NCBI GenBank assembly: GCA_029309925.1
Contig: JARKND010000005.1
Coordinates: 868,001-932,000 of the forward strand
DNA from: Fulvivirgaceae bacterium JP3-4
GTDB taxonomy: Bacteria; Bacteroidota; Bacteroidia; Cytophagales; Cyclobacteriaceae
Reading direction: 5' to 3'
DNA length: 64,000 nt
Part shown: positions 7,896 to 16,623 of the stretch, in pieces
Position numbering within the stretch: the first letter of the stretch is position 1
Layout: each line of letters begins with the position of its first letter
Made by a program: the position numbers and the translations under genes
The notes under the pieces: generated by a model
The model's input: the letters and a program-made list of their open reading frames with translations, nothing else
Database searches by the model: none
What the model was told of the DNA's origin: nothing

Positions 7896-8537
7896 ATGAG
7901 ACGAAATCCAGAGAAAGCCGTCACAAGAATTGAAGCATTCAGCGATTCAATTTTCGGTTTCGCCATCACACTGCTTGTGTTGGATCTGCTCCAGATCCCA
8001 CGCTCCGAGATTGGAGAAGATTTTGTCCGGGCGTTTTATACCAACTGGCAACATTTGCTTTCCTTCCTGATTGGGTTTTGTACCATTATGATATGCTGGA
8101 TCAATCACCATCACCTGTTTTGCTACATCGTACAGTATGATGGAAAGTTCTTATGGATTAACGGTGCCCTTTTGTTGATCGTAACGTTCACTCCGCTACC
8201 CACTTCTATATTTTCTGAATTTATTCTCAAAGAGAATAATATTGGCCTAATTATGTTTGGCCTCTGCTATTTCTTGATTGCCATTGTTGCATATTCCATG
8301 TGGGCCTATACCTACCGCAATCAATTTCTTGCCCAGGACGAAGACGATAGCTATTACAAAAGCATTCTGTCGCTTTTCCGTTATGGAGTGGTGTACACAT
8401 TATGTGCTTTTATCACTTGCTTTATTTCAAGTGCAATTGCGATAGCTATGTATGCAGGTTTATTCGCTGTCTTTGCCTTTCCTCATCATTTTACCTTAAT
8501 CATCGAAAATTTTTCAAAGCAGGCAATTAAAAATTAA
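7896..8537 (+). CDS. TMEM175-family (DUF1211) membrane protein, probable potassium channel
   Basis: A 213-residue protein with six hydrophobic segments. The first helix carries the family signature FSDSIFGFAITLLVLD, where bacterial TMEM175 proteins have FSDxxxAFxxTLLxLD; these residues line the pore of a K+-selective tetramer. The second part of helix 3 has CWINHHHLF, also conserved in the family. It lies alone, 80 bases after the MFS gene and on the same strand, near the right edge of the tRNA-bounded region. Ion selectivity is known for the family and is not shown by this sequence alone. Confidence 0.85.
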   Translation: MRRNPEKAVTRIEAFSDSIFGFAITLLVLDLLQIPRSEIGEDFVRAFYTNWQHLLSFLIGFCTIMICWINHHHLFCYIVQYDGKFLWINGALLLIVTFTPLPTSIFSEFILKENNIGLIMFGLCYFLIAIVAYSMWAYTYRNQFLAQDEDDSYYKSILSLFRYGVVYTLCAFITCFISSAIAIAMYAGLFAVFAFPHHFTLIIENFSKQAIKN

Positions 8538-8691
8538 AGCTGGTCATAAATACTGGCATGTCATTTCGATTTGCTTACAAAGATTAAATGCATTTGCAAG
8601 CGTCTTGGATCTTCACTCAGATTGAAAATTTCAGTCGAAGCATATCGCCCGTCAAAGCATTATAACACCAGTCATCACGAGTTTCGACACT

Positions 8692-8745
8692 AACTGGTGA
8701 GTCAAATTTTGAATTCATTCTACTCACCACTTTACTCACCAGTTT
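8692..8745. repeat. Inverted and direct ACTCACCA repeats near the right tRNA boundary
   Basis: AACTGGTGAGT (8692-8702) is matched by ACTCACCAGTT (8734-8744), and an extra ACTCACCAC copy lies at about 8722-8730. At the left boundary 1675-1701 holds ACTCACCAGTCGACTCACCAC. Clustered short repeats at both edges of a tRNA-bounded region resemble arm-type binding sites of tyrosine recombinases. The interpretation is inference; the remainder of 8538-8800 shows no gene. Confidence 0.45.
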
Positions 8746-8803
8746 GATGATTTTTTGATGTTTTTCGGCAGCAATATCTGCGCACAGCTAGTAAAAACGC
8801 ATG

Positions 8804-8826
8804 GGTTCGAATCCTTCCGCCTCCGG
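8804..8826 (+). other. Second tRNA 3'-end-like fragment
   Basis: GGGTTCGAATCCTTCCGCCTCC reads as the T-arm and start of the 3' acceptor of a tRNA on the plus strand, opposite to the intact tRNA-Ser. No 5' half precedes it. A related stretch (CGAATCCCTCCTCCTGCCG) lies at 1529-1547. These look like remnants from integration or excision at tRNA genes. Confidence 0.4.
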
Positions 8827-8840
8827 AACATTTTAACATA

Positions 8841-8876
8841 AAAAAGCCTTCAAGTGTTTGTACTTGAAGGCTTTAG
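8841..8876 (-). terminator. Rho-independent terminator of the tRNA-Ser gene
   Basis: AAAGCCTTCAAGT and ACTTGAAGGCTTT arms with a short loop form a long stem; read on the minus strand it ends in a T run. It lies about 35 bases past the 3' end of the tRNA-Ser gene. Confidence 0.8.
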
Positions 8877-8909
8877 CTCTTGTTCCAATCGGGAGGGATT
8901 GGAACCCTG

Positions 8910-8996
8910 CAGAGGAGGAGGGATTCGAACCCCCGGACCCCGTAAAGGGTCTCCGGTTTTCAAGACCGGTGCAATAAACCGCTCTACCACTCCTCT
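8910..8996 (-). tRNA. tRNA-Ser(UGA)
   Basis: On the minus strand the 87-nt sequence folds as a class II tRNA: acceptor arms AGAGGAG/CTCCTCT, anticodon stem CCGGT/ACCGG with loop CTTGAAA giving anticodon UGA, a long variable arm (GACCC...GGGGTC) typical of tRNA-Ser, T-arm with GGTTCGAATCC, and discriminator G73 as in serine tRNAs. CCA is not encoded. The 3' end is duplicated at 1605-1619. Confidence 0.95.
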
Positions 8997-9262
8997 GTGT
9001 TCTTCGGTTTTACACTTTCCTGCCGGTTTTCACCAGTCAGGACCCGTTTGGGAGTGCAAATGTATATTTTTTGCGAATTTCAGCAAAACCGATACCCGCT
9101 TTTGAGGAAAAAAACGTGATCCCGGCCTCTAAACCTGACAACCAGCTTCAACTTTCCAAAGTTCCCCAACCCGCGTCCGAAGCGACTATATATATAGAGC
9201 AGATACTGCATACGACCATGCCGACCAGCATCCTCGCGGACAAAAGGATCTGCATTTATCTA

Positions 9263-9320
9263 TTAGCTTTTGGCTTTAGCCTTTGGCTTTTGGTTTTTGG
9301 AATTTGCTTTTTGCACCTTG
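9263..9320. repeat. Degenerate heptamer tract (TGGCTTT type)
   Basis: Successive 7-base words (TTGGCTT, TAGCCTT, TGGCTTT, TGGTTTT, TGGAATT, TGCTTTT) keep a 7-bp phase with a TTTGG-like core. It belongs to the family of heptamer tracts found throughout the window. The rest of 9000-9447 shows nothing recognisable. Confidence 0.6.
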
Positions 9321-9447
9321 GCCCACTTTCTCCGTTAAGCTTGTTACTAGTCAATCAACCACGTATCGCCCTCGACACGCATTTGATTATTGATCATTAA
9401 ATCATTGATCATTAACGCCTTTTGGCACTTCAATGCGAGTCGCGAAA

Positions 9448-9483
9448 TAAAAAAACCTCCAGCTCTGACAGCCGGAGGTTTTA
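9448..9483 (-). terminator. Rho-independent terminator of the TonB receptor gene
   Basis: AACCTCC and GGAGGTT arms enclose a 13-base loop and, on the minus strand, are followed by a run of seven T residues. It lies 20 bases past the receptor stop codon. Confidence 0.85.
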
Positions 9484-9502
9484 CCAATGAAGCGAAGTCC
9501 GT

Positions 9503-12304
9503 CTAGAAACCTAACGTCACTGCAAAATTGTAGATCGTGCCGAGCTGACTGAAATGGAATCCATCATAGCTCATGGTTGCGTAGCGCTGATTGAAGGTGA
9601 TCAGGTTCGACTGCACTTTCACCGCGGCAGAATCGTTCAGGATACTCTCACCATTTGGATTCATCGCTACAAACTTCCACTCCGGCAGCACGTTGAGCAC
9701 GTTGTTCACATTCAGCGACAGCGCAAGTCTTGGGCTCGCCTGGAACTGGATACCTACATCCGTCACAACTTTTGTTTTGAACTCGATGCCGAGATCAGAA
9801 TCCATTCCGGCATTTCTGAATTTGGTAGGGCCGAACAAGGTGTTGTTGAGTGTGAACAGGAATTTGTTGATGGAGTAATCCACGCCAAGTATTGCTTTGA
9901 ACTTCGGACGTGAAGTAAAGATCAGCGCCTCCTGCGTTTCATCGATCACCGACTGCCCTGCTGCGGCAATGATCGGAGGATTTTCTGCATCGCCATCGCG
10001 CTCGTTCTTCATCGTGTAGTTACCTGCGAGGTTGAACGACAGCTGACCCGCGCCAAGGCCCAGTCTGCGATAGCCCGCCACCACATCGATACCATTGGTG
10101 ATGGTGTTCAGTGAATTGGTGAAAAAGCTCAGCGATACAATGCCGTTGTTGGCGAGGATCTGGTCGAGCGGGTTGGCAGCGTTGCCACTCGGGCCGATCT
10201 CGTTGCTGAGCACGATCCGGTCTTCAACCCTGATGGAATAATAGTCGACTGTGAACGTAAAGTTGTCGGTGATGTTCGCTCCGAAGCCGACCGTGAGGTT
10301 CTTCGATTTTTCTGCGTCAAGCTGTGGAATCTGCAGCAGGCGGATCTGCGGTGACACGTTGTTGGCGAGGCCCGACACCTGGATGCCCTGGCCCGGAACA
10401 AAACTGTACTGTGCTTTCTGCGTGTAGATCTGGTGAAGCGAAGGCGCGCGGAAACCCGTTGAGTACGATCCGCGAATGATCATCTTGTCGCCAGCGATCT
10501 TGTAGCGCGAGCTGAGTTTGTACACAAACGCATTTCCGAAGTCGCTGTAGTTTTCAAAACGGCCCGTGGCATCGATCAGGAAACTCTCCGTGATATCGTA
10601 GCCAAGGCTCAGGTAGCCACCGAAGTTATATCGGTTAGACTTGAAAGAATTCTCCTTGCTGTTGCCGGCAAATGAATCGGCACCACCGGCTTCGTAGCTG
10701 GCGAGGTCACCTTCAATGGTCTCGTAGTTCTCTGACCTGAACTCCGATCCGAACGCGATGGTAAAATTATCGGTGAGCAGGCGCGACACATCAAGGTTGC
10801 CGACAATGTGGTTGAAGCGCGAGCCACCCGCCCGGAACGTGATCGGGCTGTTCTCGAGATACTTCAGCGTTCCCTGCACAATCTCATTGCTGTCAACCAC
10901 TCCGTTGTTGTTCACATCTCCGAGGTACGTGTCGGGGTTGCGCAGACCGAGCGTGTTTCTGTTGTGCGAGTTGCGCACCGTGTAGAGTTGCTGGTTGCCG
11001 CCAACGGTGAGGGAGAGGTCAGTGTTCCATCCGTTCCTGCTCGACTTCAAACCAATCGTTCCGTTGTAATCGTTCAGGTCACCGTCAAACGTGGGCACGT
11101 AGCCAACGTAGTTTCCATTTTCGTCACCGAAGAAATCATCGAGGTAAGGATAATCCGACAGCGGCCGCCAGTAGGGGGTCCGGTAGTTCGCGAAGCTGTT
11201 CACCTTCTTGTACACATACGCTGCGTTGAAGTAAAGATCAGATCCGGTGCTGATCTCGAAACCACCGTTCACGAGAAATTTTGCTGCCGTGGTCTCGGGC
11301 GATCCGTTGATGTTTCCGGCATCGGGCTTCTTGGCCAGGAACGCGCGCACCTCGTTGATGTCGGCACCGAAGTCTGACGCTTCTCCTTCTGCGTCAACCG
11401 TGCCCGGGCGATTGGCCAGGCCGACTTTCGAGAGGTCTATCGTGTAGTTGATGAAGCCGTCACCGAAGAGTTTCGCGCCATTGTTGAGGCTGAGGCCGAA
11501 CAGTCCGCCATCACCTTCGCCCGTGATGCCCGTGCGCACGGTCACGAGACCCTCGTCAACATTGTCTTTGAGGATGATGTTCATTACACCTGCGATCGCA
11601 TCAGAACCGTATTGTGCAGATGCGCCATCGCGCAGGATCTCCACACGCTTGATGGCATCGGTAGGGATTGCCGAAATATCAACACCAGTTTCTCCGCGGC
11701 CCGGTGATGTTTGTGTATAAATGAGAGAGCTGAAATTTTTTCTTTTGCCGTTGATGAGGATCAGTGTGCGGCTCGGGCCCATGTTCCTGATCTCGTACGG
11801 ATCGAGCAGTGACGTTGCATCGTTCACCGGAGTTTGCACCGTGTTGAACGAAGGCACGCGGTATTGCAGCGCTTTGTCAAACGTGTACTGCCCCGTTGAC
11901 CGCAGCTCTTTCACCGAGAGCACATCTACGGGCAGCGGAGTGTCGGTGATGGTGCGCTGCACGCCACCGCGGTTTCCCACCACAATCACTTCCGCAAGCT
12001 GACTCACATCAGGCACCATGCGCACCGATATGGTGCTCTGGTCACCGATGGCAACTTCCTGCGTGGTGAATCCGATGAATGAAAAAACGAGAGTGGTGGC
12101 GGAGGGAGGCACCGAGAGCGTGTACTGCCCGTCAGTTCCTGTGGTTGTGCCGGTGGATGTGCCTTTCGCCATCACGTTCACACCTGCAATCGGGTTGCCA
12201 TCATCCTGTGAAGTAACAACGCCAGTAATAACTTTTTGCGCATAAGCCTGCGTGCTCAACAAGAGCAGGGCAGCCCATGCAAAATGCATAAGGGACTTCA
12301 TCAT
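9503..12304 (-). CDS. TonB-dependent outer-membrane receptor with carboxypeptidase-regulatory-like domain
   Basis: A 933-residue outer-membrane transporter. Residues 1-22 are a signal peptide ending in AYAQ; 24-100 a CarboxypepD_reg-like beta-sandwich (ITGVVTSQDDGNPIAGVNV...GTDGQYTLSVP); about 110-240 the plug domain (VEILRDGASAQYGSDAIAGVMNIIL is its classic end); and 240-933 the beta-barrel ending in an aromatic strand with terminal F. Length and the missing SusD partner argue against a SusC-type glycan porin; the layout fits receptors for siderophores, cobalamin or other ligands. It stands alone: there is a terminator after it and no co-directional gene next to it. The substrate cannot be inferred. 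GC content is visibly higher than in the neighbouring sulfur region. Confidence 0.92.
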   Translation of the reverse strand: MMKSLMHFAWAALLLLSTQAYAQKVITGVVTSQDDGNPIAGVNVMAKGTSTGTTTGTDGQYTLSVPPSATTLVFSFIGFTTQEVAIGDQSTISVRMVPDVSQLAEVIVVGNRGGVQRTITDTPLPVDVLSVKELRSTGQYTFDKALQYRVPSFNTVQTPVNDATSLLDPYEIRNMGPSRTLILINGKRKNFSSLIYTQTSPGRGETGVDISAIPTDAIKRVEILRDGASAQYGSDAIAGVMNIILKDNVDEGLVTVRTGITGEGDGGLFGLSLNNGAKLFGDGFINYTIDLSKVGLANRPGTVDAEGEASDFGADINEVRAFLAKKPDAGNINGSPETTAAKFLVNGGFEISTGSDLYFNAAYVYKKVNSFANYRTPYWRPLSDYPYLDDFFGDENGNYVGYVPTFDGDLNDYNGTIGLKSSRNGWNTDLSLTVGGNQQLYTVRNSHNRNTLGLRNPDTYLGDVNNNGVVDSNEIVQGTLKYLENSPITFRAGGSRFNHIVGNLDVSRLLTDNFTIAFGSEFRSENYETIEGDLASYEAGGADSFAGNSKENSFKSNRYNFGGYLSLGYDITESFLIDATGRFENYSDFGNAFVYKLSSRYKIAGDKMIIRGSYSTGFRAPSLHQIYTQKAQYSFVPGQGIQVSGLANNVSPQIRLLQIPQLDAEKSKNLTVGFGANITDNFTFTVDYYSIRVEDRIVLSNEIGPSGNAANPLDQILANNGIVSLSFFTNSLNTITNGIDVVAGYRRLGLGAGQLSFNLAGNYTMKNERDGDAENPPIIAAAGQSVIDETQEALIFTSRPKFKAILGVDYSINKFLFTLNNTLFGPTKFRNAGMDSDLGIEFKTKVVTDVGIQFQASPRLALSLNVNNVLNVLPEWKFVAMNPNGESILNDSAAVKVQSNLITFNQRYATMSYDGFHFSQLGTIYNFAVTLGF

Positions 12305-12524
12305 GTTAGGTTGGGTTAGGTAAGCTTCTATTAATTTCAGAAAACCCAGCCACTTTTAATAGCATTATTCATTATATAACCGCCTCACACGCTGAACGTT
12401 TGCCCTTCCCGGCCCGGCCACCGCGCGCTTTCGTTTGCGTTTCCGTTTGATGTTTAGACACGTGTTGAGAAGTGGGGGAGTAGATGGGGGAGGGTGATGG
12501 GTGTTGGCGGATGGGTGATGGGTG

Positions 12525-12596
12525 GCTCCCGATGCGAGACGATCGGGATCTGCGATTTTAGCTCCCGATGCGAGACGATCAGGATCTGCGATTTTG
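12525..12596. repeat. 36-bp tandem duplication containing a hairpin
   Basis: Two 36-bp copies (12525-12560 and 12561-12596) differ at three bases. Each contains CCCGATGCGAGACGATCGGG or its one-base variant, able to form a small hairpin. A related CCCGATCGTAGCG...CATCGGG stretch lies at 31117-31140. Confidence 0.75.
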
Positions 12597-12690
12597 GCGT
12601 TTGGAATTTGGTCTTTGGAATTTGGCTCTTGGATCTTGGTCTTTGGATCTTGGTCTTAGGATCTTGGCTTTTGGATCTTGGTTTCCGTCT
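12594..12690. repeat. Degenerate heptamer tract (TTTGGAT/CTTGGTC type)
   Basis: About 13 consecutive 7-base words of the form YTTGGNN (TTTGGAA, TTTGGTC, CTTGGAT, TTAGGAT) run without a phase break. No gene is supported between 12305 and 13026, which holds only this tract, the 36-bp duplication and the dispersed repeat that follows. Confidence 0.8.
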
Positions 12691-12779
12691 TAGACTGCAC
12701 ACACGTTGAAAATGTACTCCTGCCCAGGTCGCGACATTTTGCCAACTGCCCCTTTTGTCAATTGCCAATTATTTAAAAA

Positions 12780-13017
12780 AAGGGCGTGCCCCGATCCCCA
12801 GCGCGCTGTCGTCACCTCGAGCCTCTGGAACATTGATGAAGCGTGCGCACTCACTGCGAGAGGCCATCCGCACATCGGGGCCAGGCTTTCCGCTCCAACA
12901 TGCCGGCACACGCAAGTGTTTGCGCGTGGCGTCACCCTGAGCGCTCAACTTTATCTATGAAATGCTCCATAACTGCGAAGGGGCCATTTCGGTTTCCGCT
13001 GCAATCCTTCACGCGGG
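12780..13017 (+). repeat. Dispersed non-coding repeat, GGGCGTGCCCC family, copy A
   Basis: Starts with GGGCGTGCCCC and shares several blocks in the same order with 46848-47025: TTCCGCTCCAACA, TGGCGTCACCCTGAGCG, ATGAAATGC, and GCGAAGGGGCCATT followed by CGGTTTCCGCTGCAA. A third, reverse-oriented partial copy lies at 55300-55398. Blocks are conserved and spacers vary, as in an old dispersed repeat. Confidence 0.6.
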
Positions 13018-13026
13018 TGATCCGTC

Positions 13027-13617
13027 TTAGTACAGCAGTTTCAACAACGTAAAGGCTAGCAGCAACATTGGGAGAAAACACAAGGAGTACGAGAGCTTCG
13101 AATATTCTTTCATGAGAATCGTGAACATTGAGCTGACGAATAGAAGCCAGGTCAGCGGAATAATCAGCATATGAATATTGTCAGTCAAATCAAAGGAATA
13201 GAAATACTCGCTTAAAGTGAAAGACGCCTGCAGGGGTATCTTAAAGATCGGTGTTACCTTAATTGTGATCACAGGTTTGTTAGCATCGTAATAAGGATAA
13301 TCGAGATGAGCTTCATGGGGGACTACAAAAGTAAAGGACTTGGTTTGCATGTAGCTGTATAGTTCGGGATGCTTACCTGAGCCGCGTTCCTGCCAGCCAA
13401 GCTCGGCTACTTCATGGTAAACGTCTCGCGGTAAATATTTATCGAGCAACAGAATGATTGCAAATACCGCAATCGGAAAGGTCAGGAACCGCGCAATCCG
13501 ATGTGCTTGTTGTTCACCTCTTAACCTCCGAGCCTTCGCAGCTTGTTCTTTCTCCCAACGCTTGCGTTGAAATTCTCTCTTGTAAGCTTCAACCGGGTCT
13601 TCTTCATGTACGTCCAT
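13027..13617 (-). CDS. Hypothetical membrane protein
   Basis: A 196-residue protein that I do not recognise. Residues 1-38 are highly charged and probably coiled (QRKRWEKEQAAKARRLRGEQ). Hydrophobic segments lie at about 43-59, 146-166 and 172-195, with a soluble, aromatic-rich part between the first and second. Facing of the charged N-terminus to the cytoplasm is likely by the positive-inside rule. It is transcribed away from the hsd operon and has no same-strand neighbour, so the context gives no role. Confidence 0.7.
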   Translation of the reverse strand: MDVHEEDPVEAYKREFQRKRWEKEQAAKARRLRGEQQAHRIARFLTFPIAVFAIILLLDKYLPRDVYHEVAELGWQERGSGKHPELYSYMQTKSFTFVVPHEAHLDYPYYDANKPVITIKVTPIFKIPLQASFTLSEYFYSFDLTDNIHMLIIPLTWLLFVSSMFTILMKEYSKLSYSLCFLPMLLLAFTLLKLLY

Positions 13618-13780
13618 CAGTTCAAAAATAAAATAAATTGCGCTTTGATTAACTTCCCAATGCCTTCAGATCCGTTGCTTCATCATTTATGAACAAGCAC
13701 AGGTTGCAAATACTTGCAGTTGTTTTTAAAAACTCAACAATGACTGTTTCATCTTCCAAGTTAAAACCCTAAATTTCGAG

Positions 13781-13826
13781 AAGCCCATCATCCGTCTTTC
13801 CAGCAAGGAAAGCATGATGGGCTTTT
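13781..13826 (+). terminator. Strong terminator-like hairpin just upstream of hsdM
   Basis: AAGCCCATCAT and ATGATGGGCTT form a perfect 11-bp stem with a 22-base loop, followed by TTTT, ending 20 bases before the hsdM start. No plus-strand gene precedes it. It could insulate the operon or act as an attenuator in its leader. Similar AGCCCAT...ATGGGCTTTT and AGCCCG...CGGGCTTTT hairpins stand before the RT-nitrilase gene and the 24615 gene. Confidence 0.65.
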
Positions 13827-13845
13827 GATTGAACCCGACTAAACG

Positions 13846-15396
13846 ATGCCCGAAGAACTCAAACAACTTCTCTGGAAGCTAGCCGATACGCTGCGCGGGA
13901 AAATGGATGCCGATGATTTCAGGGATTATATTCTTGGATTTATTTTCTATAAATACCTCAGCGAGAAAATGGAGGATCATGCCAACAAGATTCTCAAGCC
14001 CGATAAACTTACCTATGCCGATCTCAAAAAACACAAAGAAAAGAGATTGTATTTGAAGGAAGTAAAGGCCGATGCGCTGGATTCCCTCGGATTTTTCCTG
14101 GAACCGGATGAATTGTTTCGCGAACTCGCTGAACGTGGCAATGGTGAAGGCAAAGCAAAATTCATTCTCGATGACCTGACTAAAATTCTCAATCACATCG
14201 AGCAGAGCACCATGGGCACACCCAGTGAGGAAGAATTCAGCAACCTGTTCGAAGATCTCGACCTTACCAGTAGCAAACTGGGTAAATCTGAATCCGCGAA
14301 GAATGAATTGATAGTTAAAATCATCAATCAACTCAATGATATTGATTTTGATCTGCACAACACGGAACGTGATGTACTGGGCGATGCCTACGAATACCTC
14401 ATTGGTAAATTTGCCAGCGGTGCCGGTAAAAAGGCCGGAGAGTTTTATACCCCTCAGCAAGTAAGTACCGTGCTCTCGCGCATTGTTACAGCAGGCAAAA
14501 CCAAACTTAAAAATGTATACGACCCAACCTGCGGTTCAGGCTCGTTGCTGCTGCGCGTGGCGAAAGAAGTGAAGAGCGTGGGCAAGATCTACGGACAGGA
14601 GAGTAACCCCACCACCTACAACTTGTGCCGCATGAACATGATCATGCACAACAAGCGGTACAATGAGTTTGAAATTAAAAATGAAGACACGCTCGAGCGC
14701 CCGCAGCATTTGGACATGCGTTTCGAGGCCATTGTAGCCAACCCTCCTTTCTCAGCCGAGTGGAGCGCGAGCCCATTGTTTATGAGTGACGACCGCTTTG
14801 CCGCCTACGGTAAACTCGCACCAAGGAGCACGGCCGACTTTGCTTTTGTGCAGCACATGATTCACCAATTGGATGACAAGGGCACAATGGCCTGTGTGTT
14901 GCCGCATGGTGTACTCTTCCGCGGTGGAGCCGAAGGCCACATACGCGAGTATCTTATTAAAGAGAAAAACTACCTCGATGCCATTATTGGTTTGCCCGCT
15001 AACATTTTTTACGGCACCAGCATACCCACCTGTATTATGGTGGTGAAGAAAAAGCGCGAGCACAGCGATAACGTATTGTTCATTGATGCCAGCCAGCACT
15101 TTGAAAAAGTGAAAACGCAAAACTTCCTGCGCCCGCAGGATATTGATAAGATCGTAGACACCTACAAAGCGCGCACGCCCGAAGACAAGTACAGCTACGT
15201 GGCTTCATTGAAAGAGATTGCCGAGAACGACTACAACCTGAACATACCACGCTATGTAGATACCTTTGAAGAAGAAGAAGCGGTGAACCTCAAAGCCGTG
15301 GCGAAAGAATTGAAGAAAATCGATGCGGATATGAAAGCCACCGATGCTACAATCGAAAAGTTTTGTAAGGAGCTGGGAATTGATAGTCCATTATGA
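13846..15396 (+). CDS. hsdM: Type I restriction-modification DNA methyltransferase subunit HsdM
   Basis: A 516-residue N6-adenine methyltransferase subunit of a type I system. Residues 1-150 are the HsdM N-terminal helical domain (LADTLRGKMDADDFRDYIL); the catalytic domain has FYTPQQVS, the AdoMet-binding motif DPTCGSGSLLL from D226, and the catalytic NPPF at 299-302. With HsdS it methylates one adenine in each half of a bipartite target and protects host DNA. The last 4 bases overlap the start of hsdS (ATGA), which indicates translational coupling. Length and motifs are complete, so the gene appears intact. Confidence 0.96.
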   Translation: MPEELKQLLWKLADTLRGKMDADDFRDYILGFIFYKYLSEKMEDHANKILKPDKLTYADLKKHKEKRLYLKEVKADALDSLGFFLEPDELFRELAERGNGEGKAKFILDDLTKILNHIEQSTMGTPSEEEFSNLFEDLDLTSSKLGKSESAKNELIVKIINQLNDIDFDLHNTERDVLGDAYEYLIGKFASGAGKKAGEFYTPQQVSTVLSRIVTAGKTKLKNVYDPTCGSGSLLLRVAKEVKSVGKIYGQESNPTTYNLCRMNMIMHNKRYNEFEIKNEDTLERPQHLDMRFEAIVANPPFSAEWSASPLFMSDDRFAAYGKLAPRSTADFAFVQHMIHQLDDKGTMACVLPHGVLFRGGAEGHIREYLIKEKNYLDAIIGLPANIFYGTSIPTCIMVVKKKREHSDNVLFIDASQHFEKVKTQNFLRPQDIDKIVDTYKARTPEDKYSYVASLKEIAENDYNLNIPRYVDTFEEEEAVNLKAVAKELKKIDADMKATDATIEKFCKELGIDSPL

Positions 15397-16613
15397 GAAG
15401 AGCCTCTCCTAAATTAAGATTTACCGGCTTTAAAGAAGACTTTAAGTATGCTCTTCTTAAAGAAATAGTTGAAGAAGATCGGAAAATTAGATATGGTATC
15501 GTCCAACCAGGTGAGTATGATCCAGAGGGACGATATATGATACGAGGTCAAGATTATTCTTCTGTTAATGGCTGGGCTGACATTTCTAACTTTTTCAGAG
15601 TTTCAGATGCAGTTGAGTCAAAATATTTAAAAGCAAGAGTGAAAGGTGGCGATTTGCTTATTACAATTGTTGGGGCTGGGACAGGATGGGTAGAAGTTGT
15701 CCCTGAATTTCTTGACGGTGCGAACATTACACAAACAACTGGAAGAATTGCAATTGACAAAACTAAGGCTTCTTCGATATACGTCAAGAATTATTTGTTG
15801 TCTATATATGGTAAAAAAGAGATTTATAAATACATCAAAGGGCAAGCTCAGCCCGGCCTAAACATTGGTGATGTTGAAATTTTCCGTTTGGCATTGCCCT
15901 CCCTCCCCGAACAACAAAAAATCGCTTCGTTTTTAAGTGCGGTAGATGAAAAGATACAGCAGCTCACGCGCAAAAAGGACTTGCTGGAGCAATACAAAAA
16001 AGGCGTGATGCAACAACTCTTTTCAGGCAAGCTCCGATTTAAAGATGAAAATGGTAAAGCCTACCCAAAGTGGGAGGAGAAAAGGTTGGAACATATTTGC
16101 TCCTTTTTTTCTGGCGGAACTCCACAGAGTACAAATAAAAAGTACTACTCCGGTTCAATACCGTTCATTGGCTCTGGAAATATTTACGATAATGAAGTAA
16201 CGACCTTTATTTCGGAAGAAGCATTGAAAAATTCTTCAGCCAAATTGGTAGTGAAAGGAGATTTACTTTTTGCATTGTATGGTGCCAACAGTGGTGAGGT
16301 GGCAATTTCCAAAATTAGTGGTGCAATTAATCAGGCAGTTCTTTGTATAAGGACGACAGAAAATACTGTGTATTTGTATTCTCTGTTACACTACAATCAG
16401 CGACGAATAGTATCGAGATATTTACAAGGCGGTCAGGGAAATTTATCGGCTGAGATTGTCAGAAAATTAAAATACAAATTTCCTTCGCTCGTAGAACAAC
16501 AAAAAATCGCCAGCTTCCTTACCGCGCTGGATACCAAAATAGAAAGCGTGGCCGCGCAAATAGCCCACATCCAAACTTTTAAAAAGGGATTATTGCAACA
16601 AATGTTTGTCTAA
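15393..16613 (+). CDS. hsdS: Type I restriction-modification specificity subunit HsdS
   Basis: A 406-residue specificity subunit with the usual two target-recognition domains (about 1-170 and 215-370), each followed by a conserved helical spacer. The spacers share LPEQQKIASFLSAVDEKIQQL (first copy) and LVEQQKIASFLTALDTKIESV (second copy), which set the gap between the two half-sites of the DNA target. The TRDs are more AT-rich than the conserved parts, as is common for exchangeable TRDs. It overlaps hsdM by 4 bases. The recognised sequence cannot be read from the protein. Confidence 0.95.
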   Translation: MRRASPKLRFTGFKEDFKYALLKEIVEEDRKIRYGIVQPGEYDPEGRYMIRGQDYSSVNGWADISNFFRVSDAVESKYLKARVKGGDLLITIVGAGTGWVEVVPEFLDGANITQTTGRIAIDKTKASSIYVKNYLLSIYGKKEIYKYIKGQAQPGLNIGDVEIFRLALPSLPEQQKIASFLSAVDEKIQQLTRKKDLLEQYKKGVMQQLFSGKLRFKDENGKAYPKWEEKRLEHICSFFSGGTPQSTNKKYYSGSIPFIGSGNIYDNEVTTFISEEALKNSSAKLVVKGDLLFALYGANSGEVAISKISGAINQAVLCIRTTENTVYLYSLLHYNQRRIVSRYLQGGQGNLSAEIVRKLKYKFPSLVEQQKIASFLTALDTKIESVAAQIAHIQTFKKGLLQQMFV

Positions 16614-16623
16614 ATTTTCTCCT

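Noticed and set aside
10808-11377. 189-aa plus-strand frame inside the TonB receptor gene
   Set aside because: Antisense shadow of a strongly supported receptor; Val/Arg-rich composition follows from the GC-rich opposite strand.
12594-12690. Possible phase-variable coding repeat
   Set aside because: No open frame of a plausible protein crosses the tract and no gene lies beside it in phase.
12706-13052. Several overlapping open frames at 12.7-13.05 kb
   Set aside because: All lie in the GGGCGTGCCCC repeat, overlap each other on both strands, and the second repeat copy does not keep the frame.
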